A DNA stretch of 42,484 nucleotides. Origin: Bifidobacterium breve. GTDB lineage: Bacteria; Actinomycetota; Thermoleophilia; Solirubrobacterales; Solirubrobacteraceae. The notes below the pieces were generated by a model. It made no database searches. It was not told the DNA's origin and worked only from the letters and a program-made list of their open reading frames with translations. The DNA is taken from contig CAMDBT010000012.1 of the NCBI GenBank assembly GCA_945889475.1, positions 1 to 42,484 on the forward strand, read 5' to 3'. Of this stretch, positions 24,635 to 32,216 are shown piece after piece; within the stretch, counting starts at the first letter, position 1, and the number at the start of each line of letters is the position of its first letter. Both the position numbers and the translations under genes were made by a program.

Positions 24635-24846
24635 CTGACGAGCCGGTAGTGATCAAGGTCCGTGACAACGGGCCATACAAGGTGACCGGATCGTTCGTGC
24701 TCGAAGATGCAGACGGCAACCGCTACGACGTCGCAGGTCGGCCAATCGCGCTCTGCCGCTGCGGGCTTTCGCAGAAGAAGCCGTTCTGCGATGGCGGCCA
24801 CAGCGGCGCTAAGTTCGAGGCCTGCGAGCGCGCCGCGCAGGACTGA
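24631..24846 (+). CDS. CDGSH-type iron-sulfur domain protein, ATA start proposed
   Basis: The small protein carries one CDGSH [2Fe-2S] site, C-R-C followed by FCDGGH (three Cys and one His), near its C-terminus. Upstream is RVRDNGPYKV-like sequence (KVRDNGPYKVTGSF) typical of the family. The conventional start is GTG 24649, giving 65 residues but no ribosome-binding site. ATA 24631 would add ADEPVV, matches the usual N-terminus of such proteins, overlaps the clpC stop as ATAG, and has GGAG 7 nt upstream. Such proteins are thought to transfer electrons or Fe-S clusters. Here it is coupled to clpC. Confidence 0.85.
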   Translation: MADEPVVIKVRDNGPYKVTGSFVLEDADGNRYDVAGRPIALCRCGLSQKKPFCDGGHSGAKFEACERAAQD

Positions 24847-24877
24847 CCGACGGGGCGAAGCCGTCCCCTCCGGCGCC

Positions 24878-24883
24878 TAATCT
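24878..24883 (+). promoter_or_regulatory. -10 element TAATCT of radA
   Basis: TAATCT ends 6 nt before GTG 24890, with no ribosome-binding site, indicating a leaderless radA transcript. Confidence 0.55.
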
Positions 24884-24889
24884 CGCGAG

Positions 24890-26266
24890 GTGGCCCGTTC
24901 AGCTTCAGTCTTCGTCTGCTCCTCCTGCGCCCACCAGGTGGCGAAGTGGCACGGCCAGTGCCCGCAGTGTGAGGAGTGGAACACGATCGTCGAGGAGCGC
25001 GCGCCAACGCGGGCAGCGAAGCAGCGTCCGGTCAGCGCTGGTGGCGCCTCCAACAGACCGGTAATCATGCGCGAGATCGCAAGCGATAGTACGCCGCGGC
25101 TGGCAACCGGGATCGCGGAGCTTGACCGCCTGCTTGGCGGCGGCATCGTGCCCGGCTCAATTGTGCTGCTCGGCGGAGCGCCGGGGATCGGCAAGTCAAC
25201 TCTGATCACGATGGCGCTAGGCCTGATGGCTTCAGCTGGGCGCAGCACGCTCTACGTCTCGGGCGAGGAGTCGGCGGCGCAGATTCGGCTTCGCGCCGCG
25301 AGGCTCGAGGCCGGCGCAACTCCCGGCGCGCTCGACGTTCCCGTCCTCGCCGAAACCGATCTCGATGTTGTGCTGGCGGTGATTGAGAGTGAGCGGCCCG
25401 AAATATGCGTTGTCGATTCGGTCCAGACGCTGGCCTGCGCCGACCTCTCCGGCGCGGCAGGGACCGTCGGTCAGGTGCGCGAGGTCGCCGCGCGGCTGAT
25501 CGAGATCGCGAAGCGAACCGATACGGCGATCATGCTCGTCGGCCACGTCACCAAGGAAGGTTCGCTCGCCGGGCCGCGGGTGCTCGAACACCTCGTCGAC
25601 TGCGTGCTGCAGTTCGATGGCGAGCGTGAACGGACCTATCGGACTTTGCGGGCGATCAAGAACCGATTCGGTGCCACCAACGACGTCGGTGTCTTTGAGA
25701 TGCGTGACGGCGGCCTCGTCGAGGTGCTGGACGCCAGCGAACGTTTCGTCAGCGAAGCGACCTGCGCTCCGGGTAGCGTCGTGTTGGCAGCGATGGAAGG
25801 CTCGCGGCCGCTGCTGGTCGAAGTTCAGGCGCTCGTCAGCCCGAGCGAAATGGTCCCGCCGCGTCGCCTCAGTAGCGGCGTTGATCGCAACCGCCTTGCG
25901 CTGGTGCTTGCCGTCCTTGCCCGTCACGCCGGCGTCTCCACGGGCAGTGCCGATGTTTTCGTCAACGTCGTCGGCGGCGTCCGCGTAGACGAGCCGGGCG
26001 CCGACCTAGCGATAGCGCTGGCTGTGGCCAGCGCCGCGAGCGGCAGATCGCTTACGGCAAGCGGCGAAAAACCGCTTTGTGCGTTCGGTGAGATTGGACT
26101 CACCGGAGAGCTCCGTTCCGTCCCACACCAGCTGCGGCGCGAGCAGGAGGCGAAAAAGTTCGGCCTCACGAAGCTAGTTACACCGGAGCGTGCGGGCAGC
26201 TTGCGAGAGGCTCTAAAGCTCGATCATTGCGCCTCTGAGAGCCTCTCTGCACGCAACGCGGCATAG
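24890..26266 (+). CDS. radA: DNA repair protein RadA (Sms)
   Basis: The 458-residue RecA-like helicase promotes branch migration in recombinational repair. A four-Cys zinc finger opens the protein (C10, C13, C24, C27 in CSSCAHQ and CPQCEEW). The ATPase core has Walker A GGAPGIGKST near residues 95-104 and the RadA-specific KNRFGATNDVGVFEM near 258. The C-terminal Lon-protease-like domain runs from VFVNVVGGVRVDEPGADLAIALA to the end. It lies directly upstream of disA, as in Bacillus and mycobacteria. Confidence 0.96.
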   Translation: MARSASVFVCSSCAHQVAKWHGQCPQCEEWNTIVEERAPTRAAKQRPVSAGGASNRPVIMREIASDSTPRLATGIAELDRLLGGGIVPGSIVLLGGAPGIGKSTLITMALGLMASAGRSTLYVSGEESAAQIRLRAARLEAGATPGALDVPVLAETDLDVVLAVIESERPEICVVDSVQTLACADLSGAAGTVGQVREVAARLIEIAKRTDTAIMLVGHVTKEGSLAGPRVLEHLVDCVLQFDGERERTYRTLRAIKNRFGATNDVGVFEMRDGGLVEVLDASERFVSEATCAPGSVVLAAMEGSRPLLVEVQALVSPSEMVPPRRLSSGVDRNRLALVLAVLARHAGVSTGSADVFVNVVGGVRVDEPGADLAIALAVASAASGRSLTASGEKPLCAFGEIGLTGELRSVPHQLRREQEAKKFGLTKLVTPERAGSLREALKLDHCASESLSARNAA

Positions 26267-26288
26267 CGCCGATGGCCGACATCTCTGG

Positions 26289-26294
26289 TAGAAT
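26289..26294 (+). promoter_or_regulatory. -10 element TAGAAT of disA
   Basis: TAGAAT, a near-consensus -10, ends 8 nt before ATG 26303, arguing for this start over the in-frame TTG at 26294 that lies inside the promoter. Confidence 0.6.
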
Positions 26295-26302
26295 TGGCCA
26301 AT

Positions 26303-27415
26303 ATGGCGCGTCAATCAGGGGGAGAATCAACAGATTCAGCTAGGCGCCAGGAGACCGCGCTGGTGCGCGCATTGGAGATGGTGGCGCCGGGTACCGCGCT
26401 GCGTGAAGGGATCGACAACGTAGTCCACGCGCGCACCGGTGGACTGATCGTCGTCGGCGACCCTGAAGAGATCAGCTTCATGTTCTCCGGCGGCATCCGC
26501 CTCGACATCGACTACTCGCCAGCCTTCCTCTACCAGATCGCAAAAATGGACGGCGCGATCATCCTCAACGCTAACGCGACGAAGATCGCTCTGGCCAACA
26601 TCCAGCTGCTGCCGGACCCGACGATTCTGTCGCTCGAGACAGGCACCCGTCACCGCACCGCTGAGCGCGTCAGCAAGCAGAGCGAGGCGCTCGTGATCGC
26701 GATCTCTCAGCGGCGCGAGGTGGTCTCGCTCTACATCGACGGCGCGAAGTACATCCTTGAGGACATCCCGACCGTGCTTGCGAAAGCCAACCAAGCACTG
26801 GCGACGCTCGATAAGTACCGCCTGCGGCTCGACCAGGTATCGACCCGATTGACGGCGCTGGAGTTTGAATCAGGGGTCACGCTTCACGACGTGCTGACCG
26901 TGCTTCAGCGCTCCGAGCTGGTGACGCGGATGGCAGCTGAGATCGAGAGCTACATCGTGGAGCTTGGCGCTGAGGGCAGGTTGATCGAGATGCAGCTCGA
27001 GGAGACGCTCTTCGGCACCGCTGCCGACAAAGCGGCGCTCGTCCACGACTACCTCGTCGATGACGGCGACGACAGGTTCGGCCAGGCGCTTGAGCAGATC
27101 GGCCGGATCGACCATCAGGACCTGCTCGATTTCGGTCGTCTCGCTGAGCTGCTCGGCCATGACCGCAAGGTCAATACGATCGACCACCCGGTATCGCCGC
27201 GCGGCTACCGGATCCTAGGTTTCATTCCGCGACTGCCGCAGCTGGTCGTCGCCAACATCGTTACTGCCACCGGTGGGCTCGAGGAGCTGCTCGCGATTAG
27301 CGATCCGCAGCTTGAGTCGATCGAGGGAGTCGGCGAGATGCGCGCGAAGGAGATCCGTGAAGGTCTTCGCCGCTTGCAGGAGATCAACCTCGTTGATAGG
27401 TACATGCAGAGCTGA
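26303..27415 (+). CDS. disA: DNA integrity scanning diadenylate cyclase DisA
   Basis: The 370-residue enzyme makes c-di-AMP from two ATP and scans DNA for branched structures, pausing synthesis on damage. The N-terminal DAC domain carries the DGA motif (residues 83-85) and the RHR motif (116-118, in GTRHRTAERVS), both needed for catalysis. A helical linker leads to C-terminal helix-hairpin-helix DNA-binding motifs (ISDPQLESIEGVGEMRAKEI). Full length, with intact catalytic residues. c-di-AMP signalling is therefore present. Confidence 0.97.
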   Translation: MARQSGGESTDSARRQETALVRALEMVAPGTALREGIDNVVHARTGGLIVVGDPEEISFMFSGGIRLDIDYSPAFLYQIAKMDGAIILNANATKIALANIQLLPDPTILSLETGTRHRTAERVSKQSEALVIAISQRREVVSLYIDGAKYILEDIPTVLAKANQALATLDKYRLRLDQVSTRLTALEFESGVTLHDVLTVLQRSELVTRMAAEIESYIVELGAEGRLIEMQLEETLFGTAADKAALVHDYLVDDGDDRFGQALEQIGRIDHQDLLDFGRLAELLGHDRKVNTIDHPVSPRGYRILGFIPRLPQLVVANIVTATGGLEELLAISDPQLESIEGVGEMRAKEIREGLRRLQEINLVDRYMQS

Positions 27416-27465
27416 AGTAGTCGAAACGTTGACAGCGCGGCTTGGGAATGACTCCCTCGCTACTG

Positions 27466-28038
27466 ATGAAGGAGGACATCATTACGCAAACAAATGAAGA
27501 GCTAATTGACGATCTTGAGATGCCCGTTCTGGAGCACATCGAGTTCGAGTGCGGCGACAACGTCGTCTACCCGCACCACGGCGCTGGCAAGGTGCTGAAG
27601 AAAGAATCGCGCAACATGCTTGGCGAGAAGCGCGTCTACCTGACGATCAAGATCCTCCACAACGACATGACGGTGATGGTTCCGTCGGAGAACGCAGCGA
27701 TCGCCGGCTTGCGCCGTGTGATCGACCAGAAGACGGTCAAGAAGGTCCTAGCGGTGATCCAGGACGACGTCTCCGAGATGCCGAAGAACTGGAACCGTCG
27801 TTTCAAGCACAACCGCGACAAGATCAAGACCGGCGACATCTACGAGCTGACCGAGGTAGTCCGCAACCTCGCGATCCGCGAGCACGACAAGGGCCTTTCA
27901 ACCGGCGAGAAGCAGATGTACACGAGGGCCAAGAAGATTCTCTCGTCGGAGCTGATGTACGCGCTTGACATGGACGAGGAGCAGGCCGAGCAGCACCTTG
28001 ACGGGCTGCTCGCGAAGTCGGCCGGAGCCGCGGCCTAA
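27466..28038 (+). CDS. carD: CarD-family transcriptional regulator
   Basis: The protein (190 residues from ATG 27466) has the CarD/TRCF RNA-polymerase interaction domain, FECGDNVVYPHHGAGKVLKKE to about residue 85, and the helical DNA-binding domain with NRDKIKTGDIYELTEVVRNLA and STGEKQMYTRAKKILSSEL. It stabilises promoter open complexes and is global and usually essential in actinobacteria. The start is unresolved: ATG 27466 lacks a ribosome-binding site, while AAGGAGG at 27469-27475 sits within the frame and points to ATT 27481, giving TQTNEELIDDLEMPV after the initiator. It precedes ispD, as in mycobacteria. Confidence 0.93.
   Translation: MKEDIITQTNEELIDDLEMPVLEHIEFECGDNVVYPHHGAGKVLKKESRNMLGEKRVYLTIKILHNDMTVMVPSENAAIAGLRRVIDQKTVKKVLAVIQDDVSEMPKNWNRRFKHNRDKIKTGDIYELTEVVRNLAIREHDKGLSTGEKQMYTRAKKILSSELMYALDMDEEQAEQHLDGLLAKSAGAAA
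27469..27475 (+). promoter_or_regulatory. perfect Shine-Dalgarno AAGGAGG inside the carD reading frame
   Basis: AAGGAGG is fully complementary to the 16S anti-Shine-Dalgarno sequence. Its spacing is 5 nt to the in-frame ATT at 27481; no ATG, GTG or TTG in frame lies at a usable distance. Confidence 0.55.
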
Positions 28039-28051
28039 GCGGCCTGCTGCG

Positions 28052-28741
28052 ATGTCGACGACCGCGGTCGCGCTAGTCGTGGCTGCAGGGCGCGGTGAAC
28101 GGCTTGGGTCTGGGGGACCGAAGGCGTTCACCGCGGTCGCAGGCCGACCGATGCTCGATTGGAGCGTCGAGGCGCTGCGTAAGGTTGCGGCGGTCAAGCA
28201 GATCATCGTCGCGCTGCCTGAGGGCTTTGAGGCGCCGCCGGGGACGGTGGGCGTTGCCGGAGGTGCGGTGCGCTCGCAGTCGGTCTTGAACGCGCTCGCA
28301 GCGGCCGATCCCGGCACTGATGTTGTCGTTGTCCACGATGCTGCGCGCCCGCTCGTCAGCGCCGAGCTGATTGAGGCCTGTATCGCTGCACTCGATCAGG
28401 ACGGCAGCTGGGACGCGGCGATCGCCGCAGCGCCGGTCAAAGACACCGTCAAGCGCTCGGCCGACGGTGTTGGCGTCCTCGAGACGCCGCCGCGCTCCGA
28501 ACTGTGGGCGGTGCAGACGCCGCAGGTTTTCCGCCGCGAGGCGCTGGAGAGCGCTCTTGGCCGCCCTGAAGCGGAGCTGGCGGCGGCCAGCGACGACGCG
28601 ATGCTGGTCGAAGCCGACGGAGGTCGCGTCCGGCTGGTGCACTGGGAAAGCGAGAACTTCAAGATCACAACCGCCGCTGACCTAGCGCTGGCCGAGCAGC
28701 TGCTGTCTGGGTCGCCCGCATTGAAGGCTGCTGGTGTCTGA
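28052..28741 (+). CDS. ispD: 2-C-methyl-D-erythritol 4-phosphate cytidylyltransferase
   Basis: The 229-residue nucleotidyltransferase makes CDP-methylerythritol in the MEP isoprenoid pathway. It begins ALVVAAGRGERLGSGGPKAF (CTP-binding loop), followed by VVVHDAARPLVS and TPQVFRREALESAL, with DDAMLVEADGG and VHWESENFKITTAADLALAE near the end. ATG 28052 opens directly on the Rossmann strand, 14 nt after the carD stop; an in-frame upstream extension overlaps carD and is rejected. Its end overlaps ispF by 8 nt. Confidence 0.95.
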   Translation: MSTTAVALVVAAGRGERLGSGGPKAFTAVAGRPMLDWSVEALRKVAAVKQIIVALPEGFEAPPGTVGVAGGAVRSQSVLNALAAADPGTDVVVVHDAARPLVSAELIEACIAALDQDGSWDAAIAAAPVKDTVKRSADGVGVLETPPRSELWAVQTPQVFRREALESALGRPEAELAAASDDAMLVEADGGRVRLVHWESENFKITTAADLALAEQLLSGSPALKAAGV

Positions 28742-29216
28742 GACGCGCACCGGCCTCGGCGTCGATTCACATCGCCTTGTAGCCGACCGGCCGTTGATTC
28801 TCGGCGGGGTCGAGTTTGAGTCCGAGCTCGGCCTTGAAGGCCACTCCGACGCCGACGTTCTCACCCACGCCGTTATCGACGCGCTGCTCGGTGCCGCGGG
28901 GCTCGGCGACATCGGCACGCACTTCCCCGATACCGATCAGCGCTGGCGCGGTGCTGACTCAATCGAGCTTCTGAGCAAGGTTGCCGGGATGCTCGTCGGC
29001 GCTGGCTTTGAAGTCGTCAATGTTGATGTGACGGTGATCATCGAGCAGCCGAAGGTTGGGCCTCAGCGCGAAGCAATCGCCGAGCGAATCTCTGGTGCCT
29101 TAGGCGTTGAGGTTGGGCGCGTCAACGTCAAAGCGACGACCGCGGAGCAGATCGGCGCCTTCGGTCGCGGCGAAGGTGCCGGCGCAGTAGCCGTTGCCAC
29201 GCTGCGCAGTTCCTAG
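28734..29216 (+). CDS. ispF: 2-C-methyl-D-erythritol 2,4-cyclodiphosphate synthase
   Basis: The 160-residue enzyme closes the cyclodiphosphate in the MEP pathway. The zinc ligands lie in GLGVDSHRLV (Asp11, His13) and later in EGHSDADVLTHAVIDALLGA; DIGTHFPDTDQRW and ERISGALGVEVGRVNVKATT are also standard. GTG 28734 overlaps the ispD 3' end, so the two consecutive-pathway enzymes are translationally coupled. Confidence 0.96.
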   Translation: MSETRTGLGVDSHRLVADRPLILGGVEFESELGLEGHSDADVLTHAVIDALLGAAGLGDIGTHFPDTDQRWRGADSIELLSKVAGMLVGAGFEVVNVDVTVIIEQPKVGPQREAIAERISGALGVEVGRVNVKATTAEQIGAFGRGEGAGAVAVATLRSS

Positions 29217-29225
29217 CGGCTGGCG

Positions 29226-29231
29226 TAGATT
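29226..29231 (+). promoter_or_regulatory. -10 element TAGATT of cysS
   Basis: TAGATT ends 6 nt before GTG 29238; there is no ribosome-binding site, so cysS is probably leaderless from this internal promoter. Confidence 0.55.
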
Positions 29232-29237
29232 GCCGCT

Positions 29238-30596
29238 GTGCGCCCAATCCAGATCTACGATACTCGCCGCGCCGCATTGGTCACGCTCGAGCCGCGTGAT
29301 CCCGGCAAAGTTTCGATCTATGCCTGTGGGCCGACCGTTTACGGGCGCATCCACGTTGGCAACGCGCGCCCGTTCGTCGTCTACTCGCTGCTGAAGCGCT
29401 TCCTCGTTCACGAGGGGTATGAGGTCACCCTCGTAGCCAACATCACCGACGTCAACGACAAGATCTACGAAGCAGCCAACGGAGTCGATCCGCCGCAGCC
29501 AAGCGCGCTGTTGGCAAGCGCGATGGCCGCCGCCTACATCGCCGACACAGACCGCCTCGGCCTAGGTCGCCCCGACTCTGAGCCGCTGGCGACAGAGACG
29601 ATCGATCCGATCATCGATTTGATCGGCGTCCTGATCGAGCGCGATGCGGCCTACGCGGTAGAAGGCGATGTCTACTTCCGCGTCCGCTCCGACGAGGCCT
29701 ATGGCGAGCTCTCGCACCGTTCGCTCGACGCGCTCGACCAAGGCGAAGGGGGAGAAGGCGCGGCGCTGAAGCAGGATCCGCTCGACTTTGCGCTATGGAA
29801 GGCGCAGAAGGCCGGTGAGGACACGGCCTGGGACGCGCCGTGGGGTCGAGGGCGGCCAGGCTGGCACATCGAGTGCTCAGCGATGGCCGAGGAGATCCTC
29901 GGCGTCGGTTTTGACATCCATGGCGGCGGCAACGATCTCGTCTTTCCACACCACGAGAATGAGGCGGCGCAGACGCGGATGGCGCGTGGCCAAGAGCTAG
30001 CGCAGATCTGGATGCACAACGGGATGTTGCAGCTCGATGGCGAGAAGATGGCCAAGAGCGTTGGAAACATTGAGTCCTTGGCCTTGGTCTTGGAGCGCTG
30101 GGGGCGCGACGCGCTGGTGCTGTTCTTCGTCTCCGGCCACTACCGTCAGCCGCTGCTGTTCTCCGATCAGGCCTTGAAGCAGGCGCAGACCAGCGCGCGG
30201 CGGATTCGCGCTGGCGCTGCGCTGCTAACGGATGGCCACTCGCCGCCCGGGCTCGCTGCTCACCGCGAGCAGTTTTTTGCCGCGCTGGCCGACGACTTCA
30301 ACACTCCGCGCGCGCTGGCGGCGCTGCACGGCTGGCTCGCCGACGTCGCCGCTAGTCCAGGCGCCGGCAACGACGATCTTGTCCAGATGTTGACTGTGCT
30401 CGGTCTCGAGAGCCTATTGGCGCCTGATGTCAGCGCCGAGCAGCCGGACGATGCGGCGCTCGAGCTGCTCGCCGCTCGCGAGGCGGCACGCGCCACGAAC
30501 GATTGGGAGCTGGCCGATTCGCTGCGCGACCAGCTCGCTGCGCTCGGCTGGGAGGTTCGCGATGGCAAGGATGGCGCGAAGCTCGTGGCGCTGTGA
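29238..30596 (+). CDS. cysS: cysteinyl-tRNA synthetase
   Basis: The 452-residue class I synthetase has the zinc Cys30 in YACGPTVYGRIHVGN, the HIGH-equivalent HVGN at 39-42, WHIECSAMAEEILG and DIHGGGNDLVFPHHENE for the remaining zinc ligands, and the KMSKS-equivalent KMAKS at 270-274. The C-terminal part contains the helical anticodon-binding domain. Position between ispF and rlmB is as in Bacillus (with gltX and cysE missing). The stop shares GTGA with rlmB. Confidence 0.96.
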   Translation: MRPIQIYDTRRAALVTLEPRDPGKVSIYACGPTVYGRIHVGNARPFVVYSLLKRFLVHEGYEVTLVANITDVNDKIYEAANGVDPPQPSALLASAMAAAYIADTDRLGLGRPDSEPLATETIDPIIDLIGVLIERDAAYAVEGDVYFRVRSDEAYGELSHRSLDALDQGEGGEGAALKQDPLDFALWKAQKAGEDTAWDAPWGRGRPGWHIECSAMAEEILGVGFDIHGGGNDLVFPHHENEAAQTRMARGQELAQIWMHNGMLQLDGEKMAKSVGNIESLALVLERWGRDALVLFFVSGHYRQPLLFSDQALKQAQTSARRIRAGAALLTDGHSPPGLAAHREQFFAALADDFNTPRALAALHGWLADVAASPGAGNDDLVQMLTVLGLESLLAPDVSAEQPDDAALELLAAREAARATNDWELADSLRDQLAALGWEVRDGKDGAKLVAL

Positions 30597-31288
30597 TTAT
30601 CTACGGACGAAATGCGGTTCACGAGGCGATGCGCGCCAACCGGCGACGGATCAAAGAGCTCTGGGCGACCGACGGCGCTTCGCGCGAGGACTGGCTCGAT
30701 AAGGCCAGCCAGATCAAGCGTGTCAGCGCCGCCGAGATCGACAAGATCTGCGAGAGCCCCGGTAATCAAGGCGTTTGTGCGCGAATTGAGGGCTACCACT
30801 ACGTCGCTGCGGCGGAGCTGTTGGCTAAACCCGACCCGCTGATAATTGCCCTTGACGAGGTGCAGGACCCGCAAAACCTCGGCGCGATCTGCCGCACCGC
30901 GGAGTGCGTTGGTGCGACCGGCGTGATCATCACCGAACGTCGCGCTGCGCACGTGACCCCGGCCGTCTGCAAGGCCTCGGCGGGCGCGGTCGAGTGGCTC
31001 TCGATCGCCAAGGTCACCAACCTCTCCGAATTCCTCGAAGATGCCAAGAAGGCTGGAGCCTGGTGCTATGGCGCCGATACCGGTGACGAGGCGACCGACT
31101 ATCTAGCCCCGGACTACCGTGGCGGCGTTGTGCTGGTCTTGGGATCGGAGGGGAGCGGCCTGAGGCCGCGCGTCGCAAGCTGCTGCGACGCGCTGATCAA
31201 GTTGCCGATGTCGGGCCAGCTCGATTCGCTCAACGCCAGCGCTGCCGCCGCTGCGCTGATCTACGGCATCCACGCTCGCCGCTCCTAG
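30593..31288 (+). CDS. rlmB: 23S rRNA (guanosine-2'-O-)-methyltransferase RlmB family
   Basis: The 231-residue SpoU/TrmH-family methyltransferase has the N-terminal substrate-binding domain (IIYGRNAVHEAMRANRR) and the trefoil-knot SAM site: ALDEVQDPQNLGAICRTAEC (motif 1), VLVLGSEGSGLRP (motif 2) and LPMSGQLDSLNASAAAAALI (motif 3). It methylates G2251-equivalent rRNA or a related target. GTG 30593 overlaps the cysS stop; an in-frame upstream extension lies over cysS and is rejected. Confidence 0.93.
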   Translation: MIIYGRNAVHEAMRANRRRIKELWATDGASREDWLDKASQIKRVSAAEIDKICESPGNQGVCARIEGYHYVAAAELLAKPDPLIIALDEVQDPQNLGAICRTAECVGATGVIITERRAAHVTPAVCKASAGAVEWLSIAKVTNLSEFLEDAKKAGAWCYGADTGDEATDYLAPDYRGGVVLVLGSEGSGLRPRVASCCDALIKLPMSGQLDSLNASAAAAALIYGIHARRS

Positions 31289-31505
31289 AAGCGGCGATAA
31301 ATGCTGGTTTTTCGGGGCCTGCGAAGGGAATTGACCGGCACTCCTTGACAAGGTTCCATAACTGTGCAATAACTCAACATCTTGAGGCTCTACCTCAGGG
31401 TGAGGAATAAGACATTTGTAACGTTCGCAGTTGGCGCCAGGGGAGGAGTGCGCCACTGAGCTCGTCCGAACTTTCCCTTGTAAACAAGGGGAGAAAGGAT
31501 TGCTC
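31289..31505 (+). promoter_or_regulatory. sigH promoter and long structured leader
   Basis: This 217-bp gap contains TTGACA at 31345-31350 with a candidate -10 CAATAA at 31367-31372 (16-bp spacing), giving a leader of about 130 nt. TGAGG (31384-31388) and CCTCA (31393-31397) form a small inverted repeat just downstream. Near the gene, CCCTTG (31475-31480) and CAAGGG (31485-31490) form a perfect 6-bp stem with a TAAA loop; CTTT and AAAG can extend it past a bulge into the ribosome-binding site AGAAAGGA (31492-31499), 6 nt before GTG 31506. Confidence 0.55.
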
Positions 31506-32153
31506 GTGGCCCGTATTTCCGCTTCATCTCATTCTCAGCTAAAGGTTGATGATGGCTACCTGATTGCCCTTGCTAAGCAGGGCGACCCAGCGGCCTACGA
31601 TCGCCTTGTCCGCCGTTACCACGGTTTCGTGCGCTTGAAGGCCTCTTCTTACTTCATCGCCGGCGGTGACGGTGATGATCTGATGCAGGAAGGGTTGGTT
31701 GGCCTCTATAAGGCGATCCGCGACTACCGCAGCGATCGTCAGTCGAGCTTTCGCAACTTCGCCGAGCTCTGTATCACGCGGCAGATCATCACGGCCGTCA
31801 AGACGGCGACGCGCAACAAGCACGTCCCACTCAACCAGTACGTCTCATTCGCAACGAAGCCTGCGGGCGCCAGCGAGGGTGAGTCAACGCTGGAGGAGAT
31901 GCTGCCCGGCTCGACCGTCCACGACCCCGCCAATCAGGTGATCTCGTCGGAGGAGCTGCGCTCGCTAGTTGACTGCCTCTCCTCAACGCTCTCAGAGCTC
32001 GAAGCGCGCGTTCTGGCGCTCTACCTCGACGGGCGCTCGTACGATGAGATCGGCGGCATCGTCGGTTGCGACACGAAGACGGTCGATAACGCCCTACAGC
32101 GCGTGAAGCGCAAGGTCGGCGGTCATCTTGACAGTCGCAACGTGGCCGCCTAG
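31506..32153 (+). CDS. sigH: RNA polymerase sigma-70 family factor, SigH-type
   Basis: The 215-residue factor resembles B. subtilis sigma-H. Region 2 reads YDRLVRRYHGFVRLKASSYF, then GGDGDDLMQEGLVGLYKAIRDY and the FAELCITRQIITAVKTATR melting/-10 recognition helix. Region 4 has LSELEARVLALYLDGRSYDEI, then the GCDTKTVDNALQRVKRK recognition helix. Endospore formation is not implied; in Bacillus sigma-H serves the transition phase. GTG 31506 was chosen for its ribosome-binding site; an upstream in-frame extension to 31431 lies in the structured leader. It closes the conserved cluster. Confidence 0.92.
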   Translation: MARISASSHSQLKVDDGYLIALAKQGDPAAYDRLVRRYHGFVRLKASSYFIAGGDGDDLMQEGLVGLYKAIRDYRSDRQSSFRNFAELCITRQIITAVKTATRNKHVPLNQYVSFATKPAGASEGESTLEEMLPGSTVHDPANQVISSEELRSLVDCLSSTLSELEARVLALYLDGRSYDEIGGIVGCDTKTVDNALQRVKRKVGGHLDSRNVAA

Positions 32154-32202
32154 GGCCGAGTAGAGCGGACCGCGAGGTGGCGCGCTCGCGTCGGCGCCCC
32201 GG

Positions 32203-32208
32203 TACTAT
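32203..32208 (+). promoter_or_regulatory. -10 element TACTAT of the multicopper oxidase gene
   Basis: TACTAT ends 8 nt before GTG 32217, again with no ribosome-binding site. Confidence 0.5.
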
Positions 32209-32216
32209 CGCTTGTC

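Noticed and set aside
27429-27434. TTGACA upstream of carD as a -35 element
   Set aside because: No acceptable -10 lies 15-19 bp downstream, so I did not annotate a promoter; read-through from disA is as likely.
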